Origin: an uncultured Lachnoclostridium sp.
Lineage (GTDB): Bacteria; Bacillota; Clostridia; Lachnospirales; Lachnospiraceae
Length of the DNA stretch: 24,161 nucleotides
Direction of reading: 5' to 3'
Assembly (NCBI GenBank): GCA_905212635.1
Contig: CAJMFH010000037.1
Location: forward strand, 1 to 24,161
The notes beneath the pieces were generated by a model that ran no database searches, was not told the origin of the DNA, and worked only from the letters and a program-made list of their open reading frames with translations. The translations under genes were made by a program, and so were the position numbers. Numbering within the stretch: the stretch's first letter is position 1; each line of letters opens with the position of its first letter. Shown here piece by piece: positions 1 to 8,640 of the stretch.

Positions 1-2
1 AC

Positions 3-20
3 AAAGGAACTGCCTTTTTC
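3..20 (+). terminator. Possible right arm of an upstream terminator
   Basis: AAAGG and CCTTT can pair across a 5-base loop and are followed by a short T run, as at the end of a plus-strand transcript entering from outside the window. The stem is short as seen; GGAACTGCC may instead be the right arm of a longer hairpin cut off by the window edge. This is inference from a partial structure. Confidence 0.3.
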
Positions 21-27
21 AATATTT

Positions 28-55
28 ATTTTTCCGAAAGTTTTTTTACGCTAAC
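28..55 (+). repeat. Inverted copy of a motif near the other window end
   Basis: ATTTTTCCGAAA, five bases, TTTACGCTA (28-53) recurs in inverted orientation at 24111-24136 with the same five-base spacing. Here it lies just upstream of the promoter at 56-84; there it lies just upstream of the truncated Rpn fragment. The origin is unknown: it could be the end of a mobile element or a regulatory motif. Confidence 0.4.
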
Positions 56-84
56 TTGCCATTTGATTATAATTATGCTATACT
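56..84 (+). promoter_or_regulatory. Sigma-A-type promoter for the small antitoxin-like gene
   Basis: A TTGCCA -35 hexamer (56-61) is followed after 17 bases by TATACT (79-84), with a TG one base upstream of the -10 (extended -10). It lies 24 bases before the start codon at 109, and AAGGAG (94-99) sits between the two. The fit in sequence and spacing is good. Confidence 0.75.
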
Positions 85-108
85 TTTGCTAAAAAGGAGC
101 GAAAAATT

Positions 109-300
109 ATGACTATTAAAAATTCACACAATACAACCAAGATTTCCAATATCGACCATGAGGAGCAGAACGCTATTATTATCAAAAGTGACTCTGTCGA
201 CCAAGCAATTTATGAAGCTGAGCAGGAAATTTGCAATGGTGCAAAAACACTTTCTTTGGACAAAGCATATACGGAATTAGAGGAAAGATATTGGGGATAA
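109..300 (+). CDS. Small acidic protein, antitoxin-like C-terminus
   Basis: A 63-residue acidic protein of unknown function. The start is supported by AAGGAG 9 bases upstream and by a good extended -10 promoter. The C-terminal half (EAEQEICNGAKTLSLDKAY, then LEERYWG) follows a pattern I associate with short antitoxins of RelE/ParE-type pairs in Firmicutes: an EAE..I..GA stretch, then a small helix ending in an aromatic residue and G. No toxin gene follows; the next gene (Nudix) is convergent and ends 38 bases away. It could therefore be an orphan antitoxin-like regulator or simply an unclassified small protein. That it is expressed seems likely; the function is inference. Confidence 0.6.
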   Translation: MTIKNSHNTTKISNIDHEEQNAIIIKSDSVDQAIYEAEQEICNGAKTLSLDKAYTELEERYWG

Positions 301-338
301 TTGTAAAATATTCTTGTATAAAATTTTCTGATTATTCC

Positions 339-797
339 TCACCCAAATCTCCGAACATACTCCTCTATTACCCTTCTTGTTGGCGACGAAATTTCGTCAA
401 GGTCAATTTCATCCACTGAGAAAAATCTTAGTTCTTCCATTTCGCCATCCTGCATCTTAGGTTTGCCTTCCCACTCGCTGCATAAATAGACGATTTCAAA
501 GTTAGAAACTTCATCTCCATTTGGATAAATATAGTGTGTTTCCGGGCCTGAATTTACATAAAAGAACTCCAGCGATTGTGCGGAAATGCCCATTTCTTCG
601 TACAATTCCCTTTTTGCACAATCCTCCGCATATTCGTCTATTTCAACAGACCCGCCTGCATACGCCCACTTGTGATTATCTGTTCTTTTCCCAAGTAAGA
701 TTTTCCCACTACCATCTACGCAGATTACGCTGGCGGCACATTGAATGATCGTTCTATGTCCGACTAATTTACGCATTTCCGACATGTATCCTGTCAT
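339..797 (-). CDS. Nudix hydrolase
   Basis: A 152-residue Nudix-family protein, predicted to hydrolyse a nucleoside diphosphate linked to another moiety with Mg2+ in the cytoplasm. The full Nudix box is visible at residues 49-71: G, five residues, E55, seven residues, then R63-E-L-x-E67-E68-x-G70-I. The flanking beta strands (AASVICVDGSGKILLGKR) fit the fold, and the length is normal for a single-domain member. The start at 797 has AAAGGAG 6 bases upstream; Met5 and Met8 are weaker alternatives. It lies 47 bases downstream of a DUF2441 gene on the same strand and is probably cotranscribed with it. The substrate cannot be read from the sequence; an 8-oxo-dGTPase or an ADP-ribose/sugar-nucleotide hydrolase are both possible. 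Confidence 0.92.
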   Translation of the reverse strand: MTGYMSEMRKLVGHRTIIQCAASVICVDGSGKILLGKRTDNHKWAYAGGSVEIDEYAEDCAKRELYEEMGISAQSLEFFYVNSGPETHYIYPNGDEVSNFEIVYLCSEWEGKPKMQDGEMEELRFFSVDEIDLDEISSPTRRVIEEYVRRFG

Positions 798-844
798 TTT
801 TTGCTCCTTTCCATTACCATTTTTCTGTTTCTAATTATGTCCGT

Positions 845-1387
845 TTATATATTTGCATTTACTTCTTTCATTATCTCAACAACTTCAATCTCACCATCAA
901 CAAGCACTTCAACGATAGGCTCATTTCCGTCCTCATTGGGTTCATTTTCCCAGTAAATTTCAGCGCGTCTCAGATTTTCTTTTTCAAATATACTTCCCTC
1001 AAAACACTTATAAGCATCTCCGCAAAAAACTCTTCCATTAACTTTAATTTTAGCTACAGAATACGTAGGTCTGCCAAGGCTCGCAAAATAATCCGCCCAT
1101 TGCTCCGCTTCTTTATAAGATTTCGATACATATAAAGATGCCATTCTCGAAGGATACTCCGGATACTTTTCTTTGCGTACCTTCTCAAGTGCCAGCTCCC
1201 GAAGTGCAACCGAGACATTGTGTTCAAGTTCTGCCCCTTCATATTTTTCGGGATTGCTATAGATATCATTGACGACGTCGATCTGCTCATAAACACGGTC
1301 ATGCACTCCATTTGGGTGCTTCTCATCTATCACAAAATGCTGTCCAATGTATTTAGGTTTGTCAGAAACCACATGGTATAATATCAT
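845..1387 (-). CDS. DUF2441-like protein
   Basis: A 180-residue soluble protein that resembles the DUF2441 family (function unknown). Visible features are the N-terminal LYHVVS strand with His5, a MASLYVSKSYKEAEQWA segment (Tyr86 region) and AEIYWENE near 142-149. This order of His, Tyr and Glu is reminiscent of the H-Y-E triad of ADP-ribosyltransferase-fold proteins; that link is a structural guess, not established here. GGAAGGAG precedes the start, and a promoter (TTGCAT, 17 bases, TATAAT) lies at 1426-1454. The Nudix gene follows 47 bases downstream, so the two probably form an operon. No signal peptide or membrane segment is visible. Confidence 0.75.
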   Translation of the reverse strand: MILYHVVSDKPKYIGQHFVIDEKHPNGVHDRVYEQIDVVNDIYSNPEKYEGAELEHNVSVALRELALEKVRKEKYPEYPSRMASLYVSKSYKEAEQWADYFASLGRPTYSVAKIKVNGRVFCGDAYKCFEGSIFEKENLRRAEIYWENEPNEDGNEPIVEVLVDGEIEVVEIMKEVNANI

Positions 1388-1425
1388 TTTTTCTCCTTCC
1401 GCTTCAAACCGATTTTTTAATTCTA

Positions 1426-1454
1426 ATTATATCAATACCTTTTCTTGAATGCAA
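1426..1454 (-). promoter_or_regulatory. Extended -10 promoter for the DUF2441-Nudix pair
   Basis: Read on the minus strand, TTGCAT (1454-1449) is followed after exactly 17 bases by TATAAT (1431-1426), with TG one base before the -10. It lies 38 bases upstream of the DUF2441 start at 1387. This is one of the best promoter matches in the window. Confidence 0.75.
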
Positions 1455-1508
1455 CAAAATAAAAATGTATTAAAAGATTTTGAAATACCAAGACAAATCT
1501 ATCTAACG

Positions 1509-1545
1509 CGGCAGGAAGCCTGAATTTCTGTCAGACTCCGCAGCC
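1509..1545 (-). terminator. Weak hairpin after the beta-propeller gene
   Basis: On the minus strand, AGTCTGA can pair with TCAGGCT, flanked by GCGG/CCGC with a bulge. It begins within 50 bases of the stop codon of the PQQ-like gene. No clear T run follows, so it is a weak terminator candidate. Confidence 0.25.
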
Positions 1546-1556
1546 TAGACGTTGAA

Positions 1557-3338
1557 TTACTCTATCTTTACCCCGCAGATCCGGCACCCTCTGGTTCCGA
1601 TCACAAGCCGGTCCTCATATACCACCGGCGATGCTTCAATACAGCCGCCACTTACACGTAATTCATCATTTACTTCCCCGGTCGCGCCATCGAGCAGATA
1701 CATCATTCCGGCGCTGGTCGCATAGATAACCTTTCCCTCTCCCTTTTGGTCGTAGACACAGACCGGCGAAGACCAGGCATACGCCGCTTTGTGTTCCCAA
1801 TTTATCTTTCCGGTTTTCTTATCAAGGCAGGCCAAAACGCCCTTTGTCAGCCCACCCGTGCGCGATACCGTAACATAAATGTTATCTGACAGATTATTTT
1901 TCCCCAGAGCGATCGTGGACTGGACGCCCCCAGACAAGTCACTTACAGAGCGGCAGGAATATTCTGTTTTCCATATGATCTTTCCCGTCTCTGCGTCAAT
2001 TTTCCAGATTGGAATCGGGGCCGTGGAACTGCTTCGCCAGCCAAAGTGAAACGAAGTGCTTGCATACAGATACACTTTGCCATCTTCGATCGACATAACC
2101 GGCGAACCATTGGAGTCGTCAAGGCAGTCCTGAACCCATACCAGCTGCAAGGTATTTAAGTTCAGACACATAAAATGCCCTCCATTGTCCTGTATATATA
2201 AGTACCCTTTATAGATTACCGCACTGTCCTCCATCCCCAGCCAATATTTGGAAGTGCTGGTACGGATTCCCTGATAATGCCATTTCACGATCCGATCCGG
2301 ATTTATCGATAACGTTCCCTGCACTTCGTCGTATTTTGTACCAAGGTGAATCAGATATAAAATTCCATTTTCGCCGGGATAAATCAATGTGTCCGTCTCC
2401 GCGTCCACAAGCGCAGAAGAGTCAAAAAAACTGAGGGAGCCGCGCAGCGAAAATGGATCGCTGTCGCCAAATGTGTACAGCACACTTCCATCAATAAGGC
2501 TGATGACAAATACACGCGATTTTCCCTTGCTGCTATTGTAACCGCTTCCCACATACATGATTGGATAGCCCCGTGGATCCAATGCCCCGGCACCTTTAAA
2601 TGTATAGCCGATATTTAATGTATCGCGCGTCTGCTTTCCCGTTTTCATATCCAGAAAATAAATGTTTCCATCAAGACAGGCATAAATCACTTCTACGAGA
2701 GAATCGTCTTCTTTTGCCCAGGAATACATATTCATAATCTGCTTTGTCGCCCGTGGCCATTTGACCACCAGAGGTTGTCCGGTCCAGCCGCTGCCTGTCC
2801 ATGTTTTTCCCTGAGAAGTGAGTTTTCCGGTCTGATACGTCCAATCCGCCGTAAGTTTATTCTGTTTAAAATCAACGGTTCCCAAAACCGGATTATCTCG
2901 GAAATTATTTCCACGGAACGTAAGAATCCCCTCTGCCTGCGTATAATTCTCTCCCTGCTCAAACGAAATCTCCTGTTTTGCACGGTATTTTTTGTTATTC
3001 GCGAGCGTCTTTCCATTTACATTAATCTGAGTCATCTTCATATATTGGGATGGCTTGGTACTTTTTATCGCATGCGGATGAAAAGAAACCGCGTTATCTG
3101 TAGTTTCTTCCTTCGGTGTCACAGCGGGTTCCTGTGAAGCAGTAACAGTATCTCCCGTCACTTCTTTCTCTTCCGGCTTCGGATTTGTTTTGTCATCTAT
3201 TGTTTTTGTGACTTCTGTTGCCACTTCATTTTCATTAAATTCTCTGTCTTGTTTTACAACCGATATCGCAAAAATTACGCCTACAAAACAAGCTGCTAAT
3301 ACACTTATAAGCAGCAGACTCATCAGTATCTTTTTCAT
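1557..3338 (-). CDS. Membrane-anchored PQQ-type beta-propeller protein
   Basis: A 593-residue exported protein. Residues 4-25 form a hydrophobic segment that contains a lipobox-like LAAC at 14-17, but hydrophobicity runs past the Cys, so either a lipoprotein or an uncleaved anchor is possible. Residues 35-95 are a low-complexity Glu/Thr/Pro linker. From about 135 to the end, repeated blades are visible with the typical DxxTGKxxW edge: DMKTGKQ (230-236), DAETGKIIW (448-456), DKKTGKINW (506-514) and DGATGEV (550-556), as in PQQ/BamB-like propellers. No residues indicate that PQQ itself is bound or that the protein is a dehydrogenase. A role as an extracytoplasmic scaffold or ligand-binding protein is inference. 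An AGGGGG-type RBS precedes the ATG. The neighbouring large secreted protein is separated by a terminator and is a separate transcript. Confidence 0.85.
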   Translation of the reverse strand: MKKILMSLLLISVLAACFVGVIFAISVVKQDREFNENEVATEVTKTIDDKTNPKPEEKEVTGDTVTASQEPAVTPKEETTDNAVSFHPHAIKSTKPSQYMKMTQINVNGKTLANNKKYRAKQEISFEQGENYTQAEGILTFRGNNFRDNPVLGTVDFKQNKLTADWTYQTGKLTSQGKTWTGSGWTGQPLVVKWPRATKQIMNMYSWAKEDDSLVEVIYACLDGNIYFLDMKTGKQTRDTLNIGYTFKGAGALDPRGYPIMYVGSGYNSSKGKSRVFVISLIDGSVLYTFGDSDPFSLRGSLSFFDSSALVDAETDTLIYPGENGILYLIHLGTKYDEVQGTLSINPDRIVKWHYQGIRTSTSKYWLGMEDSAVIYKGYLYIQDNGGHFMCLNLNTLQLVWVQDCLDDSNGSPVMSIEDGKVYLYASTSFHFGWRSSSTAPIPIWKIDAETGKIIWKTEYSCRSVSDLSGGVQSTIALGKNNLSDNIYVTVSRTGGLTKGVLACLDKKTGKINWEHKAAYAWSSPVCVYDQKGEGKVIYATSAGMMYLLDGATGEVNDELRVSGGCIEASPVVYEDRLVIGTRGCRICGVKIE

Positions 3339-3370
3339 TATTTACCCCCTGTTCCTTTTATCAGTATCAT

Positions 3371-3399
3371 ATCATACCTTGGATAAAAAACAAAGACAA
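3371..3399 (-). promoter_or_regulatory. Promoter of the beta-propeller gene
   Basis: Read on the minus strand, TTGTCT (3399-3394) is followed after 17 bases by TATGAT (3376-3371); a second TATGAT overlaps at 3371-3366. The -35 region partly overlaps the T-rich tail of the preceding gene's terminator. Confidence 0.55.
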
Positions 3400-3434
3400 A
3401 AATAACGCCAGACCGGATTACCAGCCTGGCATTA
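3397..3434 (-). terminator. Intrinsic terminator of the large secreted-protein gene
   Basis: On the minus strand, TAATGCCAG and CTGGCGTTA form a 9-base-pair stem (one G-U pair) around a 14-base loop, followed directly by TTTTTG. It lies 38 bases past the stop codon of the 1033-residue protein and is well placed to end its transcript. Confidence 0.8.
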
Positions 3435-3472
3435 CTTTGATTCTATTTTCTTCGATCAAATTGCTTTCTACT

Positions 3473-6400
3473 TTACCCTCTTGCAAGATAGAACAGTGGT
3501 TTTACAAAGGTATCGTTGCGGAAAATATAGTCTTTTCCATTCCATTCTTTATATGCTGCGATAATCGCAATTGACGAACCGGTCGTATAATTTCCTCCAC
3601 TCACGGTCTGCACCCATAAATTTGTCAATTTGTCCCAGCTTTTATGATTGCACCACTGAAGATAGTACCATTTTCCACCGCCTGCATGAATGCACTGCAG
3701 ATTGGCATTATTACTTGCCCCGGAATACGTAAAACGTTCACTTCGGATCGGCTGCGTCATAAATCCACGTTTTGCGGATAACACATTGGCTGCGGATGGC
3801 ATCTGCTGCTGCAGATTCGCATAAATATCATTATATCCATTCTGCCGGCTGCGGCGCTGCATCTCCGCCACCTGCAGGTCGCTGATCTTCATAAGCGATG
3901 CTTCGCCAACCCCAAAGTGCTCTGTCTGCGTTATTCCAAGCAGAATCTCAATCGGCCCATTTGTAAAACAAACTTGTCCATAATTTGTAATATCAAAATA
4001 GTGACTGGCAACCCATCCTTTACCCATATAATATCCGTCTTCCCAATGCGGATTGCAGACCAGCTGCTTCAACTGAACCTTACTGTTTAATACAAAGCTG
4101 TAAGGGATCTCATCTTCGGTATTTGTGTCAAGATACCCGGTATTACCACTCATATAGCCGATGAAATCATTCAGAAGTTTCTCGTACTCACTCGTATCTG
4201 CTGTCATGCATGCATTTTCAACCTCAAATGCCATTGTGCTGGACACATGGAAGAGCATATTGATGTAATTGCGCATTTCATCTTTGGCAGAATGTGTTTC
4301 ACTGTCAAAATTATACTGTAAGCTCAGCATTTCATCAAAATAATCCAACGGTCTTTTTCCCGTTACATCTCTGTCAAGCAATGCCTGAAAGGTCGATAAA
4401 TACATTTCCAGATAGCCCTGTGCATTTTTCACCTCAAACTGATATGCATTTTCATAAGCTCCCTGTACTAAGATCGAATCATAAATCTGCGTACCTTTTT
4501 CCGTACCGTATTCTTTTTGCAGCAATGCTTTTATATCGTTAAGTGTATTATTCGCAAATGCGTCTTTATAAGTCGTACGATTGCTTCGCAGCACTTCTTC
4601 CACCGTCTTGCCATCTTTCAGTATCAGACCGGATACCTCATACACCGGCTTATCCGCCGATAATTGATTTTGCTCAAACGATTCGGTCTCTGACTTTTTG
4701 CCGTCATTTTCATACTTCGGCGCGGTGACATTCCCCTTTGTATCCGTATAAACTGTTACACCCTTCGTATTCAAAAGTAATTTCAGCATCTGGTCATTTT
4801 TTCCTGCCAGATATGAATTTGTACGGCTCTGAAGCTGCATCGCTTTGCGGTAGAAATTGTCATACCATCTGGAATAAGCCGTGCTGTACTGTGCCTGAAT
4901 GCTTGAAGTCTGTGTCTGCACCGACAGCGCATAAAGTTGTGTTGACAGCTCTTCAATCTGCCGTTTTGTCTCCTGCAATGTCTTATACATCGCTTCCTGT
5001 CTGCTCTCCGTAGACTCAACAACCCCTGTCAGTTCCAGAATGGTGTACACAAATTTAATTGCCGTAGCAACCTGTCCGACTGTACCAAATCCCTCTTTGA
5101 TCTCTTTGCCATGGACATCCCAGAAGCCTCCCGCTTCCGGCAGTTCTGCATCATTTGCCGTCTCTGTGGTCAGATACAGATCCGCATAAAATGTTCCACT
5201 CTCTTTTTCACCATATGTATTTTTAACTTTCTCTCCTGCCACTTCCAGCGTTCCATACAAAGAGGCAATCGCATCCTCGTCCAGGCCTGCCGGCATATGA
5301 ATTTCAAAAGAATATACGCCCGCATCTTTATCATATGTGACATTTTTAATGGTAGATTGTTCCGGCAAAAAACTCTCTCCCTGCAATGTGAGATCTTTTT
5401 CCGTCAGATTATCAAGGCTGCCTCCGGCACATTGGAGTGCACCAAGCAATACTGTCTCTTCTTCATTGCTTTTCGTCAGTCCAAGAGAAGCATAAAGTAC
5501 CGGTTCATGGTATAGGATTCCTGTCTGATAGGAAGTTTCTCCTTTTTTATAGGAAATCACGGCTCCATTCAGTTTCTTCATGGTTTCCGTAATACTGTCG
5601 GATGCTGCAAAGATCAGATAAATCGTCTGAGCCTCTGCGGTTGTCTCAACTCCCTCCAGCGCAGCTCCTTCTGCCCCTTTGACAGAAAAATCCTCCACCG
5701 AAAGTTCCTCTGCATAATCCATGTCGGAAACCGATAATGGCAGATACAGTTTTTTGTCTTTCAGAGATACCTTTTCCGTATCCGCAAATAGCGCAGGATA
5801 CAAAACCTGAACATTGTACTGCATTTTTGTAATGTCTTTTTCTCCAAATTCATGATTTACAATTTCTGTTAAATCTATGTCTGCTCCTCCCCAATATTTA
5901 TCTGCTTCTTCCTCGACAAGATCCCCTTCCAGATTTACGGTAAGGATATCGTCTTTTGTCTTCAGATCCGTGATCTGAAGATCAGCAAACGCTCCCGACA
6001 ACTTGCACACCTCTTTGGATAAATTGGTTTTGAAGGTTCCGTTTTTTATCTGAAAACGGAGTTCCCATTTTTTGCCATATCCATCAACTTCCAAAGTCAG
6101 ACAACTGAGTTCCGGAGTCATTTTTAATACCGGTGTGACAGTCGGTGAAGCCGTTGGTGTCGTCACCGGATTTTGTGAAACAACTGCTGTCGGCACCGGT
6201 GTTCCTGACGGTGTACCGGATTGTGTCACAATCGGTGCCGCGGTTGCCTTCTTTGAATTTTTTTCCTTCACGGTTACATTACAGACAAATTTCTTTTTGG
6301 CAACGCGGGCTGTAATCTTGGCTTTTCCAGCTTTCTTCGCCTTCACAAGCCCTTTTTTGCTTACTGACGCGACCTTTTTATTGGACGATCTCCAAGTCAC

Positions 6401-6574
6401 CTTTTTCTTTGCATTTTTTACTTTCAGTTTCTGTTTGCCGCCTACTTTCAGTTCCATCTTTTTCTTATTAATCGCCATCTTTTTCCTGCCGGCTGCTGCC
6501 GCATTGTCCACAGAGACACCGGACAATGTAAGAGACGTAATAAGCATGACTGCAATCCATTTTTTGTTTTGCAT
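3473..6574 (-). CDS. Large secreted protein: Lys-rich Big_2-like domain, Ig-like repeats, helical domain
   Basis: A 1033-residue exported protein of unknown function. The Met at 6574 is preferred because GAGGTG (6587-6582) lies 7 bases upstream; the adjacent Met at 6577 is possible, and a longer reading would run into the divergent promoter region. Layout: signal peptide 1-28 (AAAA cleavage region); a very Lys-rich Big_2-like Ig domain about 31-103; a Thr/Pro/Ser linker 108-152; three similar beta-rich units (about 155-257, 258-355, 356-455), each with a [KD]xxxLxG-like strand and a following DxxTV-like strand; a hydrophobic helix (about 499-519) leading into a Gln-rich coiled coil (520-562); then a mixed helical region and a Trp/Tyr-rich C-terminus (about 840-1033). 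No LPXTG motif or SLH domain is visible. It could be an adhesin, or the helical part could act on membranes; both are inference. Confidence 0.8.
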   Translation of the reverse strand: MQNKKWIAVMLITSLTLSGVSVDNAAAAGRKKMAINKKKMELKVGGKQKLKVKNAKKKVTWRSSNKKVASVSKKGLVKAKKAGKAKITARVAKKKFVCNVTVKEKNSKKATAAPIVTQSGTPSGTPVPTAVVSQNPVTTPTASPTVTPVLKMTPELSCLTLEVDGYGKKWELRFQIKNGTFKTNLSKEVCKLSGAFADLQITDLKTKDDILTVNLEGDLVEEEADKYWGGADIDLTEIVNHEFGEKDITKMQYNVQVLYPALFADTEKVSLKDKKLYLPLSVSDMDYAEELSVEDFSVKGAEGAALEGVETTAEAQTIYLIFAASDSITETMKKLNGAVISYKKGETSYQTGILYHEPVLYASLGLTKSNEEETVLLGALQCAGGSLDNLTEKDLTLQGESFLPEQSTIKNVTYDKDAGVYSFEIHMPAGLDEDAIASLYGTLEVAGEKVKNTYGEKESGTFYADLYLTTETANDAELPEAGGFWDVHGKEIKEGFGTVGQVATAIKFVYTILELTGVVESTESRQEAMYKTLQETKRQIEELSTQLYALSVQTQTSSIQAQYSTAYSRWYDNFYRKAMQLQSRTNSYLAGKNDQMLKLLLNTKGVTVYTDTKGNVTAPKYENDGKKSETESFEQNQLSADKPVYEVSGLILKDGKTVEEVLRSNRTTYKDAFANNTLNDIKALLQKEYGTEKGTQIYDSILVQGAYENAYQFEVKNAQGYLEMYLSTFQALLDRDVTGKRPLDYFDEMLSLQYNFDSETHSAKDEMRNYINMLFHVSSTMAFEVENACMTADTSEYEKLLNDFIGYMSGNTGYLDTNTEDEIPYSFVLNSKVQLKQLVCNPHWEDGYYMGKGWVASHYFDITNYGQVCFTNGPIEILLGITQTEHFGVGEASLMKISDLQVAEMQRRSRQNGYNDIYANLQQQMPSAANVLSAKRGFMTQPIRSERFTYSGASNNANLQCIHAGGGKWYYLQWCNHKSWDKLTNLWVQTVSGGNYTTGSSIAIIAAYKEWNGKDYIFRNDTFVKPLFYLARG

Positions 6575-6608
6575 CATAAAACACCTCACTTTTTTCTGAT
6601 TTTTTCTC

Positions 6609-6617
6609 ATCATAGCA
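6609..6617 (-). promoter_or_regulatory. Extended -10 element for the large secreted-protein gene
   Basis: On the minus strand, TGC followed by TATGAT forms an extended -10 element 32 bases before the start codon. No convincing -35 is visible at 17 bases; extended -10 promoters can work without one. Confidence 0.5.
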
Positions 6618-6688
6618 CATTTTTCTGCGTTTTTTTGCATTTTTAACAAACTGGGTGGTTTTTTCACTCGAATGGGAAAAACGGCCGA

Positions 6689-6720
6689 TTGACAAAAGAT
6701 CATTTTCCTTTTACTATGAT
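6689..6720 (+). promoter_or_regulatory. Promoter of the sensor kinase gene
   Basis: A perfect TTGACA (6689-6694) is followed by TACTAT after 17 bases (6712-6717) or by the better hexamer TATGAT after 20 bases (6715-6720). The start codon at 6742 has GGGAGGAG 6 bases upstream. The divergent secreted-protein gene starts only about 165 bases away, so one regulator could act on both. Confidence 0.65.
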
Positions 6721-6741
6721 AGTACACGGGAGGAGAATCAA

Positions 6742-8640
6742 ATGAAAACTAAGGTATATAAAACAGGAATAACCCTGATGTGCTTCCTGATTTTGGGAGC
6801 GTTTATCTATGTATTATACAATTATGCGTCGCCTTCGGAAGATAGTATTTATAATCTTACGATCAATGATTCGGCGGACAATGAATTAAATATTGACGCA
6901 AAAGGATGGACCGTTTTTTTACAGGAACAGGAAAAAAGAACGACAATCCGGCCCAATACGGAAACCGGAATGTATGATGGTGTGGAATACCTCGGCCAGA
7001 CCTTTTATTATGAGAGAACTTTTCACGAAAAGCTGAATCATGCTGCGTTATCAATTGGTGCCGTAGATAGCAATATTGTGGTCTTTTTAGACAATGAAGT
7101 AATATACACCGACTGCCCGGAACTCGATAACCGAATCGGGTATCTGACACTGCCCGCCAGAGAGTATGACCGGCACGAGGGCATCGTTGTCTCGCTGCCT
7201 CCGGATTACGCCGGCAAGACGATTACCATCGCCCAGTCTACGTCAATTTATGGAAGCGATAACCAAAATCATCCGACAGCTGTCTTTCCGGCGGAAATGA
7301 AATTGTATTCTGCGTTTGCCAAAGATAGTAAATTGGTTTCCCAAACCATTCAAAGCATTGTTCCGATCGTGCTTTTATTTGTGCTCGCCCTCTTTCTTAC
7401 GGGCGCCGGTCTTTTTATGCTTTATCGTGGAAAACCGTCCGCACCGCTGTTTGCATTTGCTTTGCTCTGTCTGACGCAGACGATGCTTCATCTTTTGACA
7501 AATGCCGTCTCAGATATTTGTGTCCTGCCATTTTCCAAAATGGATTACGTGACCGCCTTTCTTCCTTATGGCGTGTGTGCTCTTTTGCTGATCTCGCTTT
7601 CCATGCAGATGAAAAGTCGTCTGCGCATGGTTATATTGGTGTGCAGTTTTCTGGAATTTGTGCTGGGAATGGTTCAGATTTTGGATCAGGCAGGCATGGT
7701 TTCATTGGAACATTTTTCACTGTCTATGTTTGAAGTTCCGATTTTACTCGTTACTCTTGTATTATGCGTAAAAGAAGCCTTTGGGAAAAATGTATTTATG
7801 CGAAATATGCTATTGTTTCTCGGAATTGCGCTGGCTTTCCTCGTCTTATGTGAATGCCTGAATGGAAATTTTATCGCACAGATTCAATCTGCGATTTCTC
7901 CGGGATATGTCTCTTTCACCTATTTTACGACAAAATGGATACAGGCTCTTTTTGCCGGTACAATCGGCAGTGCGCTCCTTTCCTTCGCCGCGTTCACGAT
8001 CCGCTCCCACGTCGACCGTCTTGTCCTTTTGGAGCGCCAGAAACAGGCGTATGACAACTATCAAAACCTGAAAATGAACAATGACCAGACAAACCGTCTG
8101 ATCCACGATAATAAACATCATTTGACTGCCCTTCAGGGACTCCTGAATACCGACAAAGACAAAGCACAGGCTTATGTGGCAGATCTGTTGTCCGATTATT
8201 CCGCTCTGCGGGCAGTGGCAAAAACCGGAAATCACTTATTAGATATCCTGCTGAATGCACAGATTCACCGGGCGGCTGAGAAAGGCATTCAAGTTGAGTT
8301 TGACAGCTGCTCTGCTCCCGCTCAGCTTGTTTTAACCGATACCCAGGCAAGCTCCCTTTACATGAATGTATTGGAAAATGCGATCCGGGCCGCCGGCGAA
8401 TGCGACACCGTGAAAAAGATAACATTGTCGCTTTACATCAAAGATCATTTCTTTGTTTTTATCTGTAAAAACAGTGCCACAAAAAAACGGTTGCAGCAGA
8501 TGGAAAAACGCAGGGAAAAATCCTACGGCTTAAAGATTATAAAAGAATTAACAGAAGATGCACAGGGATTTTTCCGCATCCGTCACACAGAAGATACCTT
8601 TGAGATCATGATCGTCATCCCATTGGCAGAATCTTCCTAA
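6742..8640 (+). CDS. 7TM GHKL-type sensor histidine kinase
   Basis: A 632-residue membrane sensor kinase. The start at 6742 is set by GGGAGGAG 6 bases upstream. Domains: TM helix 9-28; an extracellular beta-rich region about 35-200 that resembles the sugar-binding-like ectodomains of 7TM-DISM receptors; then seven hydrophobic helices between about 204 and 420; a short coiled linker; a dimerisation/phosphoacceptor region with H455 in HDNKHHL; and a GHKL ATPase with the N box around N546 (NVLENAIRAA) and a G2-like SYGLKII at 594-600. The first Gly box is degenerate, as is common in this kinase class. Such kinases usually pair with LytTR regulators. One lies nearby but on the opposite strand (9705-10439) rather than in an operon; the pairing is inference. 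The TAA stop overlaps the TAG stop of the convergent lipoprotein gene. Confidence 0.88.
   Translation: MKTKVYKTGITLMCFLILGAFIYVLYNYASPSEDSIYNLTINDSADNELNIDAKGWTVFLQEQEKRTTIRPNTETGMYDGVEYLGQTFYYERTFHEKLNHAALSIGAVDSNIVVFLDNEVIYTDCPELDNRIGYLTLPAREYDRHEGIVVSLPPDYAGKTITIAQSTSIYGSDNQNHPTAVFPAEMKLYSAFAKDSKLVSQTIQSIVPIVLLFVLALFLTGAGLFMLYRGKPSAPLFAFALLCLTQTMLHLLTNAVSDICVLPFSKMDYVTAFLPYGVCALLLISLSMQMKSRLRMVILVCSFLEFVLGMVQILDQAGMVSLEHFSLSMFEVPILLVTLVLCVKEAFGKNVFMRNMLLFLGIALAFLVLCECLNGNFIAQIQSAISPGYVSFTYFTTKWIQALFAGTIGSALLSFAAFTIRSHVDRLVLLERQKQAYDNYQNLKMNNDQTNRLIHDNKHHLTALQGLLNTDKDKAQAYVADLLSDYSALRAVAKTGNHLLDILLNAQIHRAAEKGIQVEFDSCSAPAQLVLTDTQASSLYMNVLENAIRAAGECDTVKKITLSLYIKDHFFVFICKNSATKKRLQQMEKRREKSYGLKIIKELTEDAQGFFRIRHTEDTFEIMIVIPLAESS

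Noticed and set aside
109..797. Two-gene toxin-antitoxin system made of the small gene and the Nudix gene
   Set aside because: The genes are convergent, each with its own expression signals, and the Nudix protein has a normal catalytic box rather than a toxin fold.
6575..6727. N-terminal extension of the large secreted protein
   Set aside because: It would place non-signal sequence before a good signal peptide and overlap the divergent kinase promoter; a GAGGTG site supports the later start.
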